From contig CM076846.1 in assembly GCA_039519185.1 (NCBI GenBank), positions 188,527,068 to 188,591,067 on the forward strand: a DNA stretch of 64,000 nt, given 5' to 3'. The stretch is from Astragalus membranaceus. Taxonomy: Eukaryota > Streptophyta > Magnoliopsida > Fabales > Fabaceae. Made by a program: the position numbers and the translations under genes. The notes below the pieces were generated by a model, which was not told where the DNA came from, searched no databases, and saw nothing but the letters and a program-made list of their open reading frames with translations. Shown one piece after another: positions 58,478 through 64,000 of the stretch; the stretch's first letter is position 1, and the number at the start of each line of letters is the position of its first letter.

Positions 58478-59175
58478 GTGATGATGAGAAAAATGAAGGA
58501 GAGTGTAGTGAGCAAGAAGAAGAGAGAAGTAAGGAATGATCCTCCATTTTTCATCCACCCACACCACCCACCCAAAACCTTTCCACCACACTTTCACCAC
58601 CTAAAAACACCTTCTCCATCACAGAAGACCACTTCTCACAATTCCAGACCTTCATCCATCCCCACCTCAAGCCAAACCATCAAACCTTATCCCAAAATCT
58701 TCCCCATTTCCAAAACAACCCGCTCCACACAAGTCCCCATCATCCAAGCAACTTCCCCCACAAAAACAAAAATCATCTCAGCCTCACAAAAGAAAAATCC
58801 ACCGAAAACTCAACCTACCACAGAGCAACCATCAAGGAAAACTGAAGTGCAAAAAGCGAATGCTGTCACAGGTGATGTTATAGCATCAGTATCAGAAGGC
58901 AGTGCTGCAGCACCAAAGAAAGATGTAAGAACAAAATGGTTGCAAAAAAGAGGTCAAGGGTCCCTGATTCTGCTGTGAAGGAACTTGATTCTGTTGTGGC
59001 CAAAACAAATGATTGGGTCCTTCCTACTCCACCAGAGCCTCCATTGGCCAAAGATTCAATGCAAGAAGCTGTTTTTCAAAATTTGATGCACCAAGGGAGA
59101 TACCTACCACAAGACTTAGTCTGGTTGAGGACTCTTAAACCAAGCGCTTCTGGGAGGCAACCCACAATTTTGTAA
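58478..59175 (+). pseudogene. Element E ORF b: Pro/Ser/Lys-rich protein, frameshifted
   Basis: A basic, low-complexity frame starts MMMRKMKESVVSKKKREVR and runs through HPHHPPKTFPPHFHHLKTP and many Ser/Thr/Pro/Lys residues, with no folded domain visible. Near 58940, in an A-run, the reading passes to another frame (KKRSRVPDSAVKELDSVVAK), which continues LPTPPEPPLAKDSMQEAVF to a stop at 59173 overlapping the next hairpin. Composition suggests a disordered nucleic-acid-binding protein, but that is inference. I do not recognise the family. Confidence 0.45.
59142..59164 (+). other. Athila post-ORF hairpin, copy 4 (element E)
   Basis: TTGAGGACTCTTAAACC then AAGCGCT and TGGG-AGGCAA-CCCA (59151-59164). 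The longer upstream phrase is shared with the element D copy at 62951. Confidence 0.7.
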
Positions 59176-59313
59176 CCAAGCCTTTTGTTATTTTTAAGTC
59201 TTTTTGTTTGTGCAGAAAATTTGGAGATAAGTTGCAGAAGAAGTTATAGCACTTGGTGTGGTAGCATGAGATGCTATAGCATCTACTGAGAGTTTAAAAG
59301 AATGATCTGCTCC

Positions 59314-59503
59314 AGAAAGGAAGAACCCAAGAGCAAGATTGGCTGAGATTCAAGAAGATGAAGGTGCTGAGATGGTGCAGGTAGACAAGGAGAAAGCTGC
59401 TGCTATAGCATCTAATGCTACAACATCAACTGCAGAGGAGGAAACCCCCCAGGAACCCAGGAAGAAGAAACAAAACAGTCAAGAGACCATCCCAGAAGCC
59501 TAG
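59314..59503 (+). pseudogene. Element E ORF c remnant, lysine/glutamate-rich
   Basis: An open stretch without a clear start reads ERKNPRARLAEIQEDEGAEM and VQVDKEKAAAIASNA, later EEETPQEPRKKKQNSQ, and stops at 59501. Ala-rich words coincide with TGCTATAGCA copies. No family is recognised; it may be the tail of the reading frame begun in ORF b. Confidence 0.35.
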
Positions 59504-59754
59504 CAGGATCAGCAGCAGGCTCAAAACTGGGTTAGCCAAAAAAAATTGATCCCTTTTTCCTTTAGCTCTCCTAAATTTATTGCTTTCAACAAAACCTGTT
59601 GGGTGCTATAGCACCTGTCCTGCACTCAACAATTGCGATAGTTTTAATTCTGTTTCTGAATCATGCCAATTGTGTTTATGTTTTGCTTTACCAATTCCCC
59701 TTGTTCATCATGAAGGCAATGAGGACACTGCCATGTTTTAAGTTTGGGGGCAGT

Positions 59755-60014
59755 AAGCCGTTGTGTATGCTGCTGCAGCATGACACTGTTTTTGATTTTG
59801 ATGAAAAATGCCTGGCAGCATTCAACAAACTCAAGGAAGCACTGGTGACAGCACCAGATTGGAGTAAGCCTTTTGAACTGATGTGTGATGCTAGCGACTA
59901 TGCTATAGGAGCTGTACTGGGTCAAAGGCATGGCAAAGTGTTTCACTCCATACACTACGCTAGCAAAACTCTTGTAGATGCTTAATTGAATTATACAACT
60001 ACTGAAAAGAGCTG
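59755..60014 (+). pseudogene. Duplicated RNase H segment of element D inside element E
   Basis: 260 bases repeat 55360-55620 almost exactly, ending in the same GAGCTG. It reads LCMLLQHDTVFDFDEKCLAA, PFELMCDASDYAIGAVLGQ and HYASKTLVDA, without the TAG of the first copy but with its own stop (VDA then TAA). It sits directly after the polypurine tract AAGTTTGGGGGCAGT (59740-59754) and before the 3' LTR, where no host sequence belongs. Confidence 0.9.
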
Positions 60015-61297
60015 TGATAACTCTCCATTAGTATAGTTATCTACGCATTTCTACTCTTAAATCATTGTAAGTTTGCATGCTTAGACTAGGAGTTATGTGA
60101 ATATTTGTGTTAAATCAAGGAAAATGGAGTCAAGAACTGAAATGGAATTAATTTGTCACAATTGGTGCCTTTGTGAAATTTCTGATGTTTTCTGTCTAAG
60201 TGCTATAGCATCAGATGCTATAGCATCCCTGTGCGTAGCAGAGCTAGGACCCACTTAAAGACAACAGCAGAAAACATGCTTTAGTTGGTGAAAAGAAAGA
60301 CCCACTTGTCCACTTGCTTCATCCACTTGCAAGAATGGAGGGAAAGCTCAACTATAAAGTAAAGCTCCACTTCTGCACTTCATCATAGACTTCCAGCACG
60401 AAATTCTCTGGTTTAGAAGAGGAAAAATACAGTGATAAGTTGTCCTCTTGCATCCATGGAAGATCCATCATCAAACCCATTAGAAGATTCTGTTCTGCTC
60501 ATGCTATAGCACTGTTAGCACACCAGTTCATGCGTAGGAGTTGGAGGAGTGTATCTTTTGTGCATTCTTCTTCTACTTCCTGTTTTGGTGACACTCCATT
60601 ATTTGTAAGTTGTTGATATTGCTAAACATGAGCTAAACACCTTGTAGTTGGATTGCTTAAGCTTTGTAATGAATCTTTATGTGTTAGTAATATAATATTA
60701 TGATGTATGCATTTTAATCTTTGTGTTTCAATTCTTTCAAACCTGTTTTGGGACTGATCAACTAAAATAGGTAGATTCATGGGTTCAGAAATGGTTCATG
60801 GATTGATCTCAAAGATTGATGTGAGTGAGTGGTTGTTTTAAGGACACTTAGAACAATCCTTGCCCAAACCTAGACATATGAGGGCTTAGTTCATAGAGTG
60901 AATACTGTGGGCTCTTTAATAGACAAAGGTGAACTTACTTGAAGCCTGGACATAGGATCTTGTCACGAAACCTTGGTGAAAGTGACCGAAAGGCACGCAA
61001 CATATGCTACAGCACTCAATGCTATAGCATCTAATGCTATAGCACTAACACAGAAGAGAAATTACTTAGTAGAAGCAATCCAACTAGGTCTTCACCATAC
61101 AGTTTTCCTTTTTATTTCCTTGCAAACCAAACCTTTATTTTACTGTTTCCAAATATTGTGTTTTACCTTACACACTGATTTGCTAAGTTATGACAACTGT
61201 AAATTAAATACAATCCCTGTGGGTTCGACCTGTATTTCTACTGTATTACTTGTTGCGACTGCGTATACTTGCGCATCTGTTTGTAAAATCCATAACA
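60015..61297 (+). repeat. Element E 3' LTR
   Basis: Matches 55621-57025 apart from point changes and a roughly 120-base deletion. It ends ATCCATAACA before the AGCTG duplication. The long open frame that starts at 60973 begins in this LTR and is not a gene start. Confidence 0.9.
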
Positions 61298-62914
61298 AGC
61301 TGCTAGCGGTAGTGTTTGCTTTTGACAAATTCGGATCCTATCTTGTAGGAGCCAAGGTGGTGGTGTACACTGATCACTCTGCTATTAAATACCTCATTGC
61401 AAAGAAAGATGCTAAACCAAGGTTAATTAGATGGGTACTACTGCTACAAGAATTTGATCTTAAGATCAGAGACAAAAAGGGAGTTGAAAATCAGGTTGCT
61501 GACCATCTATCAAGAATTCCTGATGCTGACTCTCCCTCTTTTGAATCTGAAATCAAAGAGCAATTCCCAGATGAACAGTTGCTAGCCATATCAGCAGCTG
61601 TAGATGCTACAAATTCTGTTGCAGAGGCGCCCTGGTATGCTGACTTTGTAAATTACCTGGTTAGCAACGTGGTGCCAGAAGAATTCACATCACAACAGAG
61701 AAAAAGGTTCTTTCATTTGGCAAAGCAATATTTTTGGGATAAGCCTTTCCTATATAAGAAGTGTCCTGATCAACTCCTCAGAAGGTGGGCAGCCGAATCA
61801 GAAATGGATGACATTATAAAGCATTGCCACTCTTCCCCTTGTGGAGGACATTTTGGAGGTGCGAGGACTGCTGCAAAGGTTCTCCAAACAGGTTATTTCT
61901 GGCCATCTATTTTCAAACATGCTCATGAGTTTGCTAGGAAATGTGATAGATGTCAAAGGGTAGGAAATATTTCAAACAGAAATGAAATGCCAACAATATT
62001 TTAGAAGTTGAATTGTTTGATGTTTGGGGTATTGATTTTATGGGACCGTTCCCACCTTCCTTGGGCAATCTATACATTCTTGTAGCAGTTGATTATGTGT
62101 CTAAGTGGATTGAAGCAGTTGCTCTTCCCACTAATGATGTGAGGGTGGTGCTTAAGTTTATTCAAAAGAACATTTTCACAAGATTTGGCACACCTAGAGC
62201 TATCATTAGTGACGAAGGCACCCACTTTTGCAAAAAACTAATGGAGGGGCTGTTGGACAAATATGGAGTAAAACACAAGGTTGCCACAGCCTATCATCCG
62301 CAAACAAGTGGACAAGTTGAACTGTCTAATAGGGAAGTCAAGAGGATTTTAGAAAAAATGGTTAACCCTTCAAGAAAAGACTGGTCCATCCACTTGGATG
62401 ATGCTCTTTGGGCATATAGAACAGCTTTCAAAACACCTCTTGGCATGTCTCCTTATAGATTGGTTTTTGGTAAAGCTTGCCACTTACCCATTGAGATGCA
62501 ACATAAGGCTTTCTGGGCAACTAAAAAGATGAATTTCGATTTAGAACAAGCTGGTAGAACCAGAATATTGCAGCTCAATGAACTTGAGGAATTGAGATAT
62601 TTCTCCTATGAAAATGCTGAACTATACAAGAAAAAGACAAAAGCTTGGCATGATGCAAAAATTCAGAAAAGAGAACTTAAGGAGGGTAACAAGGTTCTAT
62701 TGATTAACTCTAGATTAAAGCTTTTCCCTGGGAAGTTGAAATCTAGATGGTCTGGACCATTCACATTCTTAAAGTGTACCCCTATGGGGCTGTGGATTTA
62801 AAGAATGAATCAAATGGAAATGAATTTAAAGTGAATGGCCAAAGAGTTAAACTCTACTTGGGTGAGCCTGTGCCCAGCACAAAGGCATCCACCCCCTTGA
62901 GTGATTCTCCTTGA
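61298..62914 (+). pseudogene. Athila RNase H end and integrase, element D
   Basis: RNase H resumes LLAVVFAFDKFGSYLVGAK and VVYTDHSAIKYLIAK, then DHLSRIP ends it. The integrase zinc finger is intact (HCHSSPCGGHFGG, RKCDRCQ). A small deletion near 61990 shifts the frame. The core then reads WGIDFMGPFPPS, IISDEGTHF and QVELSNRE, with catalytic D8, D67 and E103 in the frame numbered from 62013 (DD35E). A further shift near 62770 leads to KVYPYGAVDLK and the C-terminus RVKLYLGEPVPSTKA, stopping at 62912-62914. The enzyme would otherwise be complete; compare the copy at 2203-3465, which has lost two catalytic acids. Confidence 0.9.
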
Positions 62915-62950
62915 TAAATGCATTTTAGTCAGGTTGAGGACTCTTAAACC

Positions 62951-62974
62951 AAGCGCTACTAGGAGGCAACCCAG
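62951..62974 (+). other. Athila post-pol hairpin, copy 5 (element D)
   Basis: GGACTCTTAAACC then AAGCGCT and CTAGG-AGGCAA-CCCAG (62959-62974), a 5-bp stem with one A-C mismatch. It lies 36 bases after the pol stop. Confidence 0.7.
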
Positions 62975-63594
62975 AGGCTAACCTTTCTTGTTTTAGTGTT
63001 TATTTTGAGTTTCAGGAATAAATATGTGTGATTGATGTTGGGTTTGATGGGGAAAAGCAGTGGAATATAAAAAAAAAAATCTTTAGTGTTCTGTAACGGT
63101 AGCATTGAATTCGTATCTGGTAGCATTACTGGTAGCACTGAACAATGCCGTTTCAGCATGGAATTGGAAAGAAATATTTGAAATTTCGAAAAAGGGAAAA
63201 GGTGTTGCGCTGGCACCAGTGATACTCAAGCGCGCGCAGCGCAGTTGTGCTCTGAGTAATGCGTGCGTCAGCACGTTGTGCATTCCTATCCTTTGCGTCA
63301 AGGCTTCATGTCATTTTTTTCCTCTCTCCACGCCTCGCCCGCAACGCCTCAACTCCTCAATCCCTTTAACTTCTCTCTCCTTCCCATAACCACAACCATT
63401 TCCCCAAAAACGTCAAACCGCCATTTACCCTCATCTTCTCCAACCTAAACCATCCCCCTCCCGCTCTCTCAAAAGAAAAATCCCCCTGTTCATCCCATTG
63501 TTAGCAGTAGTCCATTCTCATATTCTCAAAGCGTCTGCGCTAAATACTGTCTTTGCTGAAAAACCCCAAATTTTTCGTAAACCCTATCACTCAA
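62975..63594 (+). other. Element D spacer after pol
   Basis: No gene is supported. Near 63100-63140 there are GTAGCATT/GTAGCACTG words, then a C/T-rich stretch (63300-63500) that could serve as a leader or splice-acceptor context for the next frame. Confidence 0.5.
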
Positions 63595-64000
63595 ATGGCT
63601 CCCAAAACCAAATCACCCAGTTCCAAATCCCAAAAATTCAAGAAAAAGCAAGTTCCAGAGGAGATTATCTCACGGTTACCCAGCAAATATGCAAAGGAAC
63701 TTTATGCATCATCCACCCAATATAGAAACCCTCTGCCTAAGAGAGGCGTGGCCCCAAAGTCCGTCACCTCTGCAGTTGCAGAAATTTTCAGAGAAATGTA
63801 GTGGGAAAAGCTCATGCAGCAACCACCATTTGTGCTCCCTGGGCTTACCCGGAGTTTTATGCTGGAGTCCCTAAGAAAATAAAAGGAAAACCTGAGCCCA
63901 CGTTCTCTGTGGTGCGAGGACGGTTAGTGTCATTCTCTGCAGAAAGGATTAATGACGTGCTAGGCTTGCTGGAAGTTGAAGAAAGCTTGGAGAAAATAGT
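63595..64000 (+). pseudogene. Athila third-frame protein (plant transposon-protein-like), partial
   Basis: It starts MAPKTKSPSSKSQKFKKKQV, a basic N-terminus, followed by RLPSKYAKELYASS and VTSAVAEIFREM, and stops at 63799-63801. A one-base shift at about 63797 opens the next frame: VVGKAHAATTICAPWAYPEF, YAGVPKKIKG, FSVVRGRLVSFSAERINDVL and GLLEVEES up to the window end. The EFYA...VRGRLVSFSAERINDVLGL pattern resembles the domain annotated in plants as putative plant transposon protein, commonly found in the env position of Athila elements. It has no envelope hallmark such as a signal peptide in the visible part. The rest lies outside the window. Confidence 0.6.

Larger units (their letters stand above)
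55621..61297 (+). mobile_element. Non-autonomous Athila relative E inside D RNase H
   Basis: LTRs at 55621-57025 and 60015-61297 with exact AGCTG duplications outside (55616-55620, 61298-61302). The inside has a tRNA-Asp-type primer site, several lysine/glutamate- or proline-rich frames, two AGGCAA-loop hairpins and a polypurine tract, but no pol domain of its own. Between the polypurine tract and the 3' LTR lies an unexpected second copy of D RNase H (59755-60014). Fourteen exact TGCTATAGCA palindromes are spread through LTRs and interior. Confidence 0.9.
50217..64000 (+). mobile_element. Athila element D, nearly full length, split by E and leaving the window
   Basis: A 5' LTR, tRNA-Asp-type primer site, gag, protease, RT, RNase H, integrase, post-pol hairpin and the beginning of a third reading frame are in order. 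Only the RNase H is interrupted, by element E with an exact AGCTG target duplication. The 3' LTR is outside the window. Several single-base lesions break the frame, but most domains read well. Confidence 0.9.

Noticed and set aside
60973..61297. Start of a 343-codon open frame
   Set aside because: The first 325 bases are element E LTR; the retroelement protein begins at 61298.
1..64000. tRNA, rRNA and intact host genes
   Set aside because: I looked for cloverleaf boxes and conserved host proteins and found only the broken SMXL piece; primer-site sequences resemble tRNA ends only because they bind them.

Overview
The window is repeat-rich nuclear DNA of a dicot plant. Almost all of it is LTR retrotransposons nested inside one another: Ogre/Tat, Athila and Tekay-type Ty3/gypsy elements plus a copia-type LTR. 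No intact host gene is visible. A legume is the most natural guess, because Ogre elements with an intron between protease and reverse transcriptase are especially common there, but the sequence does not prove it. There is no bacterial content, tRNA, rRNA or CRISPR array that I can support.

Layout. (1) 1-1869: a frameshifted SMXL-type (Clp-ATPase-like) gene fragment and non-coding DNA, closed by a CACTA transposon terminus at 1869. (2) 1870-3465: remnant of an Athila element on the minus strand, cut by the CACTA end on the left and by a fragment of a copia-type LTR (3466-3657) on the right. (3) 3658-14412: a non-autonomous Ogre derivative (A) without gag or pol. Its 3'UTR-PPT-LTR block is present twice, as in a tandem retroelement array. 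(4) 14413-17919: about 1.1 kb of unassigned DNA, then a minus-strand Tekay-like solo LTR with a near-perfect 5-bp target duplication. (5) 17920-49443: a complete but decayed Ogre element (B) with target duplication GATAC. It carries an LTR-borne MITE, ORF1, gag, protease plus G-patch, an intron, RT, two RNase H domains and integrase. Three insertions split it: an Athila-type gag-only element (G, 25566-30335), a copia-type solo LTR (36227-37636), and a Tekay-type large-LTR element with no coding capacity (T, 38223-46159, target duplication ACCCT). (6) 49449-50216: host spacer with a GATAA microsatellite. (7) 50217 to the end: a nearly complete Athila element (D) running out of the window. Its RNase H is split by a second non-autonomous Athila relative (E, 55621-61297, target duplication AGCTG).

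How the parts work together. Each element follows LTR - tRNA primer site - (gag-pol) - polypurine tract - LTR. Ogre primer sites match tRNA-Arg type, Athila tRNA-Asp type, Tekay initiator-Met type. All pol genes are broken by stops, frameshifts or deletions, so none can move unaided. A, G, E and T keep the cis-acting ends but lack enzymes, and would have depended on relatives.

The most interesting layer is non-coding. Several short inverted repeats recur between unrelated copies with paired, compensating base changes: a nested hairpin in Ogre LTRs, a second LTR hairpin, a 3'UTR hairpin series in Ogre, and a small AGGCAA-loop hairpin after Athila reading frames. There are also arrays of short palindromes: AATCGATT at about 2- and 3-helical-turn spacing, GGCGCC at 20-25 copies per LTR, and TGCTATAGCA with 14 exact copies confined to element E.
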